From assembly GCA_009760855.2 (NCBI GenBank), contig WPIO01000083.1, positions 962,001-1,026,000 of the forward strand: a stretch of DNA of 64,000 bases, given 5' to 3'. The DNA is from Cristatella mucedo. Taxonomy: Eukaryota > Bryozoa > Phylactolaemata > Cristatellidae. Each line of letters starts with the position of its first letter. Position 1 is the first letter of the stretch. Of this stretch, positions 23,721-35,077 are shown in pieces. The position numbers and the translations under genes are program-made. Under the pieces are notes generated by a model, which ran no database searches, had not been told where the DNA came from, and saw only the letters and a list, made by a program, of their open reading frames with translations.

Positions 23721-25262
23721 TGTGTTTTCACCTTCGACGCCCAGCCAGACGATGCAGACCGCGAGGAGACACTGCCCAGGTCGGCATCGTTCACGATGGA
23801 CTGTCACGCTGCTGCGTCGGCAGCTGCAGCTGGCGACCAGCCTGCCATGCACAGATCGCCCAGCCAGCCGGCGGCTCAGAGGCCCGACACGCCGGTGAGC
23901 TGCGACTCGCTGAAGATGCTGCCTGGCGTGCAGGTGAGCAGGGTCAAGAAAGTCAGCTCGCTCCGCTCGTTCGGCTCGGCGCTAGAGGACCGTTCAGGCC
24001 AGTCGGTCAGCACCGACTCGCTGCCGCAGCAGGGGGGAGACGCTGCTGCAGCTTCTCCGAGAGCCGCCACAGCTGCCACGCCCACCTACTCGGAGAGGCT
24101 CTCGGAGTGCGCCTCGGCTGCCGCCGGGTCTGCCCTGTGCGGTCCGGCCCTCGTTCGCTCGCCCAGAGTCCAGCGAAGGCCTGCCGTGCCACCGACCCTG
24201 CAGTCGCTCTCCCCGCAGCAGCAAATACAGCAGCAGCAGCAGCGTTGCGGGCTCGCATCGCCCGACTGCCCTCACTCGGCACTGTCTCCTGGCAAGCTGC
24301 GTCCCGCCGTCCTTCATCCGGAGCTGAAGAATATCTTGAGTCAGCTGGACACCTCCCCCGAGCTGGCCTTGTCTCGCGACATGGGTGACTGCCGCGCTGC
24401 TGCCGATCGGCCTGCGACGCCGGCGGCCGACGACGACAATGCCGTAGACGAGGGTCTGGACATGTCGGCATCGTTCCGTGGTGGCAGTGCGGCCACCGGT
24501 TCTGCCACAGGTCAGTATTTGCTCTTGTCCGCCGACTTCCTGCAGCCGGCTGCTGCTTCAGCAGCAGCAATCGAGGATGGCGGCGTCTCTACGAAGAAGA
24601 AGGCGGGCAAGCGCAACCACACGCACCCGCCGAGCACCAGGGCAGCAGACTGCCCGTACGGGGCCGACGTGAAAGCCAAGGACACAAACGGCTTCTCTCA
24701 CATGTGCGAACACCAGTCGGACAGTGGCGGCGGCTGCTGTGGTGGTCGGCAAGGTCTGTCAGAGGTCGAGGGGCAGCATTCGCAGCAGCCGGACAGCCTG
24801 TATAACAGTTTGGACGACGTGGTGGATACCAGCGAATCGCTAGGCCACGGCCCCGCTGCTGCTTCTGTTGCCCTTGCCGACAGTCACATGCTGGCATCGG
24901 CCGCAGCTGCTGGCTTGTCTGGTGGCTCGGCTCAGGCCGTTTGTGCAACTGGCAGCAGCAGCAGCAGCAGCGGCAAGTTCAAGCGGGTCAAGAGCGACCC
25001 GTTTCCCGACTCGAGATCGCTGGCCGGCATAACAGGCGACGCGTCAGGCGACGCCGGCATCGGCACAGCTGCAGCCTCGTGCCTCGAGCGATCGCCGTCC
25101 GATGCAACGCACGAGCGAAGCCGCAGTGCGTGCTCCGGACAGCAGTCATCATCAGATGGGCCCTTGGATGTCGCCGCCGCTGCCACCACAGCTGCCTTGT
25201 CGTCAGGCAATCTGGTGTCATCGGATGGCAGCAGCAACAGTGTAGTCTCGGCAGGCAAAGGG
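23016..25262 (+). CDS. uncharacterised Ser/Ala/Gly-rich protein, probably first coding exon
   Basis: The only convincing host gene segment. The first in-frame ATG is at 23016 (G at -3), and the frame is open for 749 codons to a donor at 25263. Without splicing it would continue to a TAG at 25392-25394 (792 codons). From the ATG: a helical, charged segment at about 37-70 (QWVARHADIKQRFEKIRS then EFEQRC); a VEDYLDWMY segment near 140; poly-Gly at about 226-237; RSASFTMD; a basic KKVSSLRSFGS at about 310-320; a poly-Gln patch near 400-409; a basic KKKAGKRNH near 527-535 that could be a nuclear signal; poly-Ser near 647-653; and KFKRVKSDPF just after. The RxxS-type sites suggest kinase or 14-3-3 interaction; this is inference. 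Most of it is low-complexity and likely disordered. No family is recognised, so a C-terminal folded domain in later exons is likely. Confidence 0.75.
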
Positions 25263-25268
25263 GTGAGT
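25263..25268 (+). promoter_or_regulatory. candidate 5' splice donor (GTGAGT)
   Basis: GTGAGT follows AAAGGG at the end of the Ser/Ala-rich frame and falls at phase 0. The residues encoded after it (Cys-rich, 43 codons to a stop) differ in composition from those before it. This supports an exon end here, but RNA data would be needed to prove it. Confidence 0.5.
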
Positions 25269-25394
25269 GAAGTGAAGTGCCGCGCCGAACACGCCACCCC
25301 TGACACTCCCTCGACCGACTTCGGTCAGTGTCTCAGTCGGTGCCTCATGCCCTTCCACCCTCCTGTATGCTCCGGAAGTTCTTGTGACGGTTAG

Positions 25395-26044
25395 TGGACA
25401 CGTGCGACATCCGGTGTCATCGGTGATAGCCACGTCTCTCATGTGAGGGTCCTGATCGATTTCCAGGGCCTGCGCTCCTCAGCAACTCAGCGATGCCACG
25501 ATGCTGCACGCTCACACATGCGCGCAAAGCCACCGCCATCCCCCTCCCCTCCGTGAGCCCGGCACAATCGAATGACGTTTGCATGCAGAAGTCGCAGCAG
25601 ACCGTCTGCTGTTCCACAGTGCTTATGCGCAGAAAGCTGTATTTTTCAGAAAGTTGTCCGGACAGCGGTGCCGAAAGGAAAGTTGGGCCTGAGATGTCAG
25701 TGACCTTAATTCCATGGCCATACACGTCTGGTAGCAGAGTTGCTGATTACTTATCGAAAGCTAGCTGTTGGCTCATCTTTTTTTGTCGGTGGGGATGGGA
25801 GTGGATCTAGCCAGACCTCGAGCAGAGCATTTTGGTGCTAATCTATCCCACTCTGACCTGGCACTAGTGCTGTCAACCAGCAGGCAAGCCAACTTAAAGC
25901 CAAGTGCTGCTCACAGCAGAGTCTTCCTAGCGACCGACTGTAAGGTATACAAAACTGATATGTTGACAAAACGCAGTGCTACGGTTTTCATTTGTCCTCA
26001 GGGTTCGATGAATCACAGCAATCCAGTCTAATTAAGCAAAAATT
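25395..26044. other. probable intron or 3' flank, unassigned
   Basis: No further exon was recognised. The frames at 25493-26031 have no domain. Confidence 0.35.
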
Positions 26045-26622
26045 GGCAGCAAGCTCGAATTTTGAGTCAGTGTTGTGGTTTAGGTCGTTGAATGTATCCA
26101 CCAGATTTCATGCTGTTGCGCTCCTGATTTTCTTATGCAAATGGGGTCCGAAGGTGGTGGCCACTACTACATCAACTGGAATCCACTGCAAATCCCCAGA
26201 AAATCAGCCTCTCGATGGTCCAATTTGGATTGCATATTAAACCATGGTATTTTTTAAGTGCATCCACACACATTCATGCCATCCATGCCAATAGCACGCA
26301 ATCAACCGCCAGGGTAGTGCTGCTGTCGGTTACAGTGGATTGCATGAGAACATGAGCAATGGTGCAAATTTGTATGGGTGCAATTGAACTATAGTGTAGT
26401 TTAATATGCAATCCAAATTAAGGGCTTCTTGCAGCCGATTTCCTCTGTCTTTGCTGGGGGACTTGCCATGGATTTTTGTGGGCTGCAATCCTGTGGATTT
26501 CGGTAGTGCCAGCTTCTTTGGAGTTCATTTGCAAGAGAATAGGCTAGTGCAACGGTATGAAATTTGGGGGATTCAACATCACGACTGTGTACTGCAATGT
26601 TAGCTCGAAATTCGAGCTTTGC
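26045..26622. repeat. inverted-repeat (foldback) element
   Basis: The left arm (26045-26243) and the reverse complement of the right arm (26399-26622) align along their length with indels. The innermost 21 bp, containing TTTGGATTGCATATTAAAC, are identical (26222-26242 and 26399-26419). Further shared blocks include AAGCTCGAATTT at the outer ends, AGATTTCATGC / AAATTTCATAC, and TGCAAATG. A 156-bp spacer separates the arms. This explains why a plus frame and a minus frame here end in the same five residues. It may be a foldback transposon or two opposed copies of one unknown repeat. Confidence 0.75.
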
Positions 26623-26648
26623 CCCACAGATTTCCAGTCGATTTTTGC

Positions 26649-26790
26649 TTGGCCCTGTGGTTAAGGCACTTGCCCCGACCAAGTTCTGACTGAGGTCGTG
26701 GGCTCGAGCCCCGTGGCGTTTGTGAAGCGTCTGAATAGCGATCAAGTTCTTTTAGTGCACTATACAAATGAATTATATTTTAATTAGACT
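26649..26790 (+). mobile_element. tRNA-derived SINE, family B
   Basis: An A-box-like TTGGCCCTGTGGTTAAGGCA, a B-box-like GGGCTCGAGCCCC (26700-26712), then GTGAAGCGTCTGAATAGCGA, TCAAGTTCTTTTAGTGCAC and an A/T tail. The tail after GAATAGCGATCAAG is close to the window's LINE 3' end (AGAGATTAAGTTCTCTGAGG). It lies 26 bp from the foldback element. Confidence 0.75.
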
Positions 26791-28098
26791 GGTTTGCAGT
26801 AATTCGTCGAACCCGGTCCCTACGTTGGCAGATTGGAAGCAAGGGAGCAAGTCCCTGCATTCGGCTGCCTGCACACTCTTCTTCACCATGTTGAGAGCAG
26901 CTGTCTAGCTGTCCACTGGCATCCAAGAAACGAAGCTCCTGGCCCCTCGCCTTCTGCTTTACCTGCCCCCCCCCCTGTGCTATTGTGGTCGGGCATCAGA
27001 TGTCCGGCTGCCCAGTGTTCGCTGCCGATGGCTTGTGTGCAGCCGACTTGTGGCCGAGAGTAATCCTTTGTAGCTCAGGTGCTTAGCTTATGGGTATGCT
27101 TTGCCGGCTGCTTGAAGTCGGCAGGATTGGTGTCGAAGCATGTGTGCAAAAATATAAAATTATGCAGGAGTCTTGGGGTGGACTCGAGGAAAACTAAATA
27201 AATAAAAAAGGTGGCCCGTGCAACGGACCAGGCTGCAGACCGCCCGAGTGTCCCTTGCATGCTAGCAGGGGTTGTTTGCTTGGATTGAAAGTCATCCAAT
27301 GAGACCTAGACGAAGGCAGCGAGGAAGAAGACTAGGAGGGAGAGCATGGAGTGAGATGTGGAATAGGCCTGAGGATGGTGACAAGGGGGTGTTCTGTTTG
27401 AGATCAGAGAGCAGATTTGTTTGTCGAGCAGCGTACACGAGAAACTCGGCAATTGCTACTCGACTGTGGCCGTGACTTTGCCACTCTTGCCGTTGAAGCA
27501 CTGGCTGGCTTGACCGGCGTCGGCCGGCCAGCACAAGTAGTCTGCAAAAGCTCTGCTTTGAAGACGGTCTGGTGTTAGAACGTCAAGCTAATACCTCGTG
27601 CACGGTTAGTTTATGCTTCGGCACCCGGTCTGGCCTGGCCTGGCAAATGATAGAAGCTACGGATGGATGTGTTGGAGCTTTAGGAAACACACTGCCGAGG
27701 TGTGTAATCAAACTCTTGGCTCAGCTTCTCCCTCTGGCACTAGTCAATTCGGTTGACCGAACGTTTGCTAATAAGGGTTTAGATGCCGAAGAAGGAAGGC
27801 TATTTGCAACATCGGCGTCAGTCAGCGCGGCCGGTTGCGAACACTCTCACGTGATGCACGCGAGTGCAAGACGGGCGCCCGCGCCTCCGCTGCCGCTGCA
27901 GTTGCCTCGCGCTCTCGTCGCTCGTCGTTGCTCCTAGCAGCTCTGCACCCGACATGCACTCATTCAGTCATGCGCCCATCGACATACTCGATGCGATGTA
28001 AAGTGCGCTAGGTGTGAGCAGCAGCAGCAGCAGCTATGCGTTGTTGTTTGGAAATGAATTGTACATTCTGCTGGCCGCCGACCGACCGAGGCAGCGTA

Positions 28099-28101
<3 letters not shown>
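26791..28101. other. unassigned sequence
   Basis: No exon or repeat was recognised. Open frames at 27272-27937 have no domain. A short CAG run lies at 28018-28034. Confidence 0.35.

Positions 28102-28131
<30 letters not shown>
28102..28131. repeat. (CT)n microsatellite
   Basis: About 30 bp of pure CT. Confidence 0.95.
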
Positions 28132-28132
<1 letters not shown>

Positions 28133-29523
28133 AGCTTTTTTGTCGATGCAAATCCTAAGATCTTTGCTGGCCGTGCCGCATCGGCTACTGGCTGCCTTCT
28201 GCCCCTGAGGTTGCAAAGCACTTAACAACCAACCACTCATCCTCTCTTTGGTGCTGCCTGAGTCACTCGGTGACCTGTCTACCTCCGGCATGCTGATGAG
28301 CATTCATTGAGTAGTGTCAAGTCGCCTGTGAGTTTGTGTAAGAGTCTGAGCTTGTGGGGGTCTGCGTGGCTTCTGTTACGCCAGCTGCCTTGACCAGACT
28401 GTGAGAATGCACGAAGCCAGCCATCGCCGAGCGAGTTTCTCCGCCAAAGCAGTCATTGCAGGGGTGGGATGATGACAGTGGTGATTGTCGGTGTCCTCTT
28501 GCCCATGCAGCCCTGTGATGGCAGATCCAGCGTTTACTTTGGGTACCCCGCAGCCTCAGTCAACCTCATTGTTTCTATACCAGACAGCAATATTTCCACG
28601 AGGATCTGCCAGTCAGCTAGATTTCCCCTGGTCTTGTAATCCTTGTTCCAGCTGGCACCTGGTGGTACTGCTAGAGGCCGATGGTGGTTCGTATAGCAGC
28701 AGCTGTCCATCTTGTGGGCGATGGTGCACTCCCTGCAGACGTGAGCCCTCTAGCCGATCCCAGGCCCCATGCCTCAACCTCATCGCAGGTCTCTCCCCTC
28801 CCTTTCCGTCTGCTGGGCTGAGTACCCGAAGGCCAGGGCCCCAGTGGCCACAGTCAAGGCCTCTGGAGCCTCGGCCTTCATCAGTGCCACTGCTGCTGTT
28901 GCATCTACTTGATCGTGCACATCAAGCCACCGTAGGCGACCGGTTTTCTCTTAGGCATTTTCTCAGCAGCTGGTGTTACTGGAGATAGCCTCCTATTCTG
29001 CAGCAGCAATCAATGCCAAAGGGCTATAATTTCATGCTCTGCCATCCACGTGTTCAGGCTTCCTTCACCCATTACCGTCCCGAGTACCAAAAAAAACTGA
29101 TGAAAGGATGAGCTCAGGCATAGTTTCCAAGGGGTTGTCAGGGCGCAAGGCCTGCAATCAAGTACAGTGGCCACCCCGACTACAATGCCTGGCTGTCCAC
29201 TCACACTCAGCTATGTCCGGCAGCAGATTTCGAGCTGCCGGCCTCACCGAGCATCCAAGCTGCAGCTGCTCAGCTAGCTTGGCTGAGCTCATGCCCGGCC
29301 GATGTCGACGAGGTCTGCAATTCGATTGGCAGTCGGCTGGCATGACTGAATGATGCTGTCCAGCCATCGGCTGCTGTCACTGCCTGAGCATGACAGGTGG
29401 GCTGTCGAGCCTTTGCTGATCTTCGGTTTCCTTTTATTGGTGCCACCCCAAACAACCCCAGCCAGCTGGATTCATTTTAATGCAGTTCTCTCCCCTCCTT
29501 CCTTCCCTTCTCCTCTCCCCTCT

Positions 29524-29526
<3 letters not shown>
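28132..29526. other. unassigned sequence
   Basis: A plus frame of 167 codons spans 28485-28988, preceded by a CTCTTGCCCATGCAG acceptor-like string at 28496-28510. Its product is Ser/Pro-rich without any recognisable domain, so it is not called as an exon. Confidence 0.3.
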
Positions 29527-29590
<64 letters not shown>

Positions 29591-29989
29591 GGTGACTAGC
29601 TTCAGCTGCATCAGACATCATCATCGGTGGTGGTGGCAGTTGCAGCAGCAGCTCTGACCAGCAGCTGATCCATGGCTGCTGCTGGTCTGGCCACTCGGAT
29701 GGACTCCCCTCTCCACTCTCTCCTCTCTCTACCCCTCTCTATCCCTCTCTCTCTCCCCTCTCTCTTTCACCATCTCTCTCTCTCTCTTTCTCTCTCTCTC
29801 ACCCTTCCCTCTCTCTCTCTCTCTCACTCTCTCCTCTCTCTTTCCCTCTCTCTCTCTCTCCCTCCTCGGTGACTAGCTTCAGCTGTGTCAGCAACATTAC
29901 TGTTGGTGGTGGCAGTTGCCTTAGCAGCTCCGACTAGCAGCTGATCCGTGGCTGTTACTGCTGCTGCTGCTCTGGCCACTCAGGTGGAC
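29527..29989. repeat. duplicated unit: CT tract plus about 120 bp of unique sequence, two copies
   Basis: The block CCTCGGTGACTAGCTTCAGC starts at 29587 and again at 29864. Both copies continue through GGTGGTGGCAGTTGC, CAGCTGATCC and CTGGCCACTC to about 29704 and 29989. Each is preceded by a CT-rich tract (29527-29586 and 29705-29863). The period is 277 bp. Divergence between the copies shows the duplication is not recent. Confidence 0.88.
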
Positions 29990-31007
29990 TTATGCTTGAG
30001 TGAAACCTATTTAGCCCAGGTGGCCTTATCACGTGTCTGCAGGCTGATAAAATGCTGGCTCATTTTCTATCGCTGTTCAATTATATGCTTTGGCTGAGTT
30101 CGACTAATATAAATATGATTCTGCTTCATCTGCTTTCAGCCCACCTAGCACGACCGACTGGTCGGTCACCTGCATGTGCTTGTTAATCAGGGAATGCACA
30201 TGGGCCTGCCTGCCATCTTGCTTCCCTGCGAAGCTCTCTGGATGGGCATGCTCAGACGAACTAAGAGTCCTAGCTTCTGCTGTGCAGCAAAGCTTTGGGT
30301 GCTGCCTCTTCTGCCTGCCGCCTCATCTTGGCGATTTTCTTCCTGCTGAACTTGCTGCTGCTCATTCACTGCTGCCCATTTCAAGTGCTGCTATGAGCTC
30401 GTGCCAGCACTCAAGCTGCTCAAGCAGAGTAGTGTGCGACTGTGTGCCCTGTTTCTAGATGGCAGCTGGTCCTCAACCTATCCGAGGCATGGTCATCAGA
30501 TCTTCGGCGTCGTAAATTGGCACCCGGCTTTGCTTCTCCTATCCGCTTGCTGAGCTAAGCGCCTTGGAAATCGCACCGAAAATGGCAATGATGCCGGCCT
30601 CAGTTTGGCTTTTAGTCATTTGGGGAGGAGGGCAGATCAACCATGTCGTCTGTCCTGCCGACTAGACCGTCTAGCCAACACGTGCACCGAGTACAGCCAC
30701 AACACATCCGGTGAATACAGCCATCCACAGATGCACTCTGTAAGCGCATTGGCTAGCCTCAGCCTGAATAGGCCAAGCCATGTTGTGCTGTGCCCAATTG
30801 TCAACAGTGCTGTCAGCATTACAGCAGTAACTACATCTGGAGAGAGAAATACAGTCCAGTGCTCATTTGGCTGCCGAGGAAACTGAAGCGTGATGGGCCA
30901 ATCTCTCTGATCATTCTCACCTCTTCAAACATGAGGCTGTTGAATATCACTGTTCACGGCCACTTATTCATATTTAAGTATCCTGCTCAGGCATGAACAC
31001 AGCTTGG

Positions 31008-31008
<1 letters not shown>
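29990..31008. other. unassigned sequence
   Basis: No gene or repeat was recognised. Confidence 0.35.

Positions 31009-31052
<44 letters not shown>
31009..31052. repeat. (TG)n microsatellite
   Basis: About 44 bp of pure TG. Confidence 0.95.
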
Positions 31053-31054
<2 letters not shown>

Positions 31055-31319
31055 CGCTCGCCTGTGTGGGGCTGCTAGGAGATGGACAGGGCAGCTGCTC
31101 GACGTTCTAAAGCCGCAGTTTACCCACCTCCTCCAGACCAGAAGTAATGTCTCCGAAGTGAAGCCACCGCATGTATGAGTCACCAGAGCGGCTGTTGGCA
31201 TTTTTTCTTGTACGCCACCCCTCGTGCATGAAGCATTGGCTTGCAGATAAACTCACGTTTAGATCGTTGCTCACCTCTACTCAGGAATGTGGCTGGTGCT
31301 GCTGTGGCACCTGCTGGAG

Positions 31320-32125
31320 TTTAGCCCAAGGCATAACTAATAGGCCGGACTGCTGCAATCCAGGCTCGGCTGGGCTACCAAAAAAGCCATTAAGCTTCTC
31401 AGCATTGATGAATGTGGCTGCAAGGCTAAGCCAAAAAATCTCACAAGTTCAGCCATGTGTCTCCTTTGCTGAAGGAGCTACACTGGCTCCTGACCGATCA
31501 AAGAATATAGAACAAAGTTCTTACCTTGACCCAAAAAGCCCCCCATAACTTGGCTACTCTATACATAGCTGAATTGGTGGTCCAGATTCAGCCTCATCGT
31601 GCTCTCAGGTCCTCCGTTGACAATCAAGTAGCTGTTCCATTCATTCCTCTGCTTTTAAGACCGTTGGCGACAGAAGCTTTTGCTCTGTATGTAGACTGTA
31701 GAACTTACTTCCCCAATTCTTACGCAGCCACATCAACTCTCCTGCTGCCGACTGTAGCACATTCTTTCCTGTCGCCGTGAGCTGATATTTTCATGCTGCT
31801 TACTTCCTTGACTGCCCTTCTGACTAAGCAATACTTCTCACTTTCTCTGTTATATGTGAGGCGAAGTCTGTTAGCTATCGCATGCATACCGAATGCTGCC
31901 CAGGCTTTGAATGGGCTATAGAAAACTCTCCTGTGTAACACTCACTTAGTCACATTTGCATGCTGACCCTGTGCGTGTCACCTCTAACCATGTTATGCTT
32001 GTTGTCATTGGGCATGCATTGTCATTGCTACCACTAACCATTCGACCATGCTTCCTTTGCAGCATATGTAAAGTGCCTAGAAAGAGATTAAGTTCTCTGA
32101 GGGCACTACAAATGTATTATTATTA
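31320..32125 (+). mobile_element. LINE subfamily 2, degenerate 3' half
   Basis: The plus strand keeps pieces of a LINE C-terminus in shifting frames: DCCNPGSAGLPKK followed by NVAARL (31345-31430), then IAELVVQIQPHRALRSSVDN (31565-31625). These fit the family series CNSLL-GLP, NAARLV and RALRSS. The 3'-region (31765-31955) is shared with 7040-7217, 10754-10945 and 34872-35036. The end is AAGTGCCTAGAAAGAGATTA then AGTTCTCTGAGGGC at 32070-32103 and an ATT tail. It is old and non-functional. Confidence 0.75.
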
Positions 32126-32949
32126 GTCCTTCGGCTTTGAGGAGTTGCAAAAGTAGATAAAGTACATTAATTTTTGGATTTAGTGTAAATCTATTCCAGA
32201 TGATGTTGGTTGTGCGACCTTTCGGGCAAAACGAAAATGACAGTCTTACGATTATGTGCGATATGCATGGCAAAACATTTACATGCATGCACCCGCACAC
32301 ATGCGCGCACACTCACACGCACACACTCGTACACATGCACTCACAGAGTGCAATCAGGTTTTGAGATATATTTTGAGTTTAGGGTTTCCATTTTTTGGGT
32401 GGTAATGTATGGTCTAAGGCCACCGTTACCATGTTGGACTAATTTATATGAGCGCAGTCCTCTCTGGCAAAGCCTCATTTTTCGTAGGCGTCCGTCGCCA
32501 TATTAGCAGCAAGGCACGGCTGGCTCCTAAGCTGCAGTGATGCAGCACACCTAAGCTGTTTTTCCTTGCCCTGCAGTTGTATCTGTGAAGGTCAAAATCA
32601 GAGATCGGCCACCTGCCCTCTTTGCAGAGCCCCATTCCCTACGTCACTGCCTCAATCCTCGTGAGCTTCGGGATCGGCTCAGTTATAGCATTTGGAACAT
32701 GGGCCATCGCTTGATTGGCTTCCAGCAGGAAGCAGCAGCCGAGAGAAACAGGTCGATCTGGTTGGTACCCAGCCGAGCCTGGCAGAGAGGAGCCGCCTGT
32801 GTTTACTTTTGCCGTTCAGTGGGTGGGCACAAGCAGGTCACTCGGGGAGACAGCTGGCTTTGGCCCGGGCTCTGACATGAATGCTCTTCACCGGCCGCAG
32901 CACGTGCAGTATTTACTCTAGTTTCCCCAGTTGGCCCCCCTCCAGGCTT
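32126..32949. other. unassigned sequence with a short CA-rich tract
   Basis: An imperfect CA/CGCA tract lies at about 32290-32345. No exon was recognised. Confidence 0.4.
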
Positions 32950-33112
32950 CTGCTGTTCTACTGCTGCTGCTGCTGCTCCTGGCGCCTCCTCTGTGGCACG
33001 TATCCTGCTGTTGCTGCTGATCCATTCATCTGCTGCTTTGGCTACCGTTGCTCCTGGCTTCTGCTGCTACTGTACTTGTGCTGCTGCTGCTGTCACTGCT
33101 GCTGCTGGTGTC
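32950..33112. repeat. degenerate (CTG)n-rich tract
   Basis: Repeated CTG/TGC triplets in short runs (for example GCTGCTGCTGCTGCTCCTGG) across about 160 bp. The Cys/Leu/Ala-rich frames are repeat translations. Confidence 0.85.
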
Positions 33113-34077
33113 TTTAGCAAAGCAACTAATCCACGATGTGTGCATAGGCCTACACCGGGGGTGGGGGGAAGTAGCGAGCCTGTTCGCTCCCCTGGCCTGC
33201 CAGGGAGGGGCAGGCTTGCTGCTTCGACCCCCACGAGCCTTCCTAGGATGATTGGCTGCCTCGGGCATCTTCAACGTCGGGCCCTCCTCCTTCTGGTGTG
33301 GCTATGAGCATGAGTGAATGCTATGCTGCTGGCTGATGGTCCTTTATCTTCAGCTGCAGGTGGGGTTATGCCTCGAGTAACTTGTGTCCTCCCAATGGGA
33401 GGCCATTGTAGACACAGCCTGTGCACAGATGTTGCTGCTGATCATTCACCGACCAGGGGCAGAGGCAGGACTCGGCTGCTAGCTCACCTGCAGGTGGCCG
33501 CTCACCTTCTGATATGACTTGTCCCACCCCTAAAGTGATTGTGGTGGGTGCCAAACCGGTCATAGCAGCTGTGGATGTCTCACTGGCAGGATACAACAGG
33601 AGTTCCGAGTGGGTTCACCGATTGGCCGATCGTGGCACATGCCAAATGCATGGGCCTCCAACAGTGTCAGGCTATCCTATGTCGGAAACCACAGCCGCTG
33701 CCGTGCTTTGGCAGCTCTTGACCTTTTTTCGAGGATCGCCCCTGTAACTCGTGGACCGTGTGGCAGTGGAAGGGAAGGAAATGCATTTTGACCAAATGTG
33801 CTCTGGCTTCGTACGACACTACAGCTGGTCTGGCAGAGTGGTGCCCCGATGCGCTTCCATGCATTCCTCTCGTAGTTACACTAGGAGAGTGCTGGGCATT
33901 TCAGCCTCTAGAGGCCCGGGTGTGTGCACGCCTGTGTGTGGGTGTGCCCGTACATACTTATGCTTGCTTGCAAAACCTGCCCGATGTCTCTTTCTTAAGG
34001 TACATACAGACCTGTATGTATGTAATATAGAGATATTTACTCGAGATACATATCTACCTTTATGTAACACACGCACA
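33113..34077. other. unassigned sequence
   Basis: No gene or mobile element was recognised. Plus frames at 33314-34030 overlap each other and lack domains. Confidence 0.35.
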
Positions 34078-34178
34078 ACACACACACACATACACCCCCA
34101 CCCACACACCCCCACCCACACACCCCCACCCACACACCCCCACCCACACACCCCCACCCACACACCCACCCACCCACA

Positions 34179-34257
<79 letters not shown>

Positions 34258-34290
34258 GCGCACACACACACACACACACAAACGCACGAG
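34078..34290. repeat. composite CA / CACCC minisatellite / CGCA tract
   Basis: In order: (CA)n, five copies of a 14-bp unit ACACACCCCCACCC (about 34091-34180), (CA)n, (GCAC)n at about 34214-34258, (CA)n. The minus strand of the middle part has repeated runs of three to five G, which satisfies the usual G-quadruplex pattern. Confidence 0.92.
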
Positions 34291-34473
34291 TGTGCACACA
34301 AACACACACGTATACTGTATTTGCAGGCATATGTACTTTGGATATACCTCATATAAACATATATTTGCCTATATACATGTATATTGGTACATATTTACAT
34401 ATGCACGTTAATATGTACAGTACTCACTCTGACATGTATATCTATGTAGATAGAATGTGTATGAACATTGTGC

Positions 34474-34829
<356 letters not shown>

Positions 34830-34871
34830 TTACATGTTTATATGTATACTGCCTATAACTCCACACGGGTG

Positions 34872-35034
34872 CAAAGACTATGTGGGCGTTACAAAGGAGT
34901 TTTCTGTACTCAAAGCAGCTTTCGGTATGCATTCGGTAGCCAACTGACTTTATCTCACAAAAAAAGAATAAGTGAGATGAATGAGCTGAGTCAGTCGGGA
35001 GAGCAGTTGAAGTAGTGAGTAATGAGTAGTACGG

Positions 35035-35036
<2 letters not shown>
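34872..35036 (-). mobile_element. LINE subfamily 2, 3'-region fragment
   Basis: Same reverse-strand module as 7040-7217: GACTATGTGGGCGTTAC, then AAGCAGCTTTCGGTATGCAT, then GAGCTGAGTCAGTCGGGAGA. It is bounded directly by TG microsatellites on the right and shortly after one on the left. Confidence 0.65.

Positions 35037-35075
<39 letters not shown>
35037..35075. repeat. (TG)n microsatellite
   Basis: About 39 bp of pure TG next to a LINE fragment. Confidence 0.95.

Positions 35076-35077
<2 letters not shown>

Noticed and set aside
24007-24570. Minus-strand frame of 187 codons inside the gene
   Set aside because: Antisense shadow of the GC-rich plus-strand coding frame; Arg/Ala-rich with no domain.
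34091-34180. CRISPR-like array
   Set aside because: Units of 14 bp are contiguous without spacers; this is a minisatellite in a eukaryotic context.
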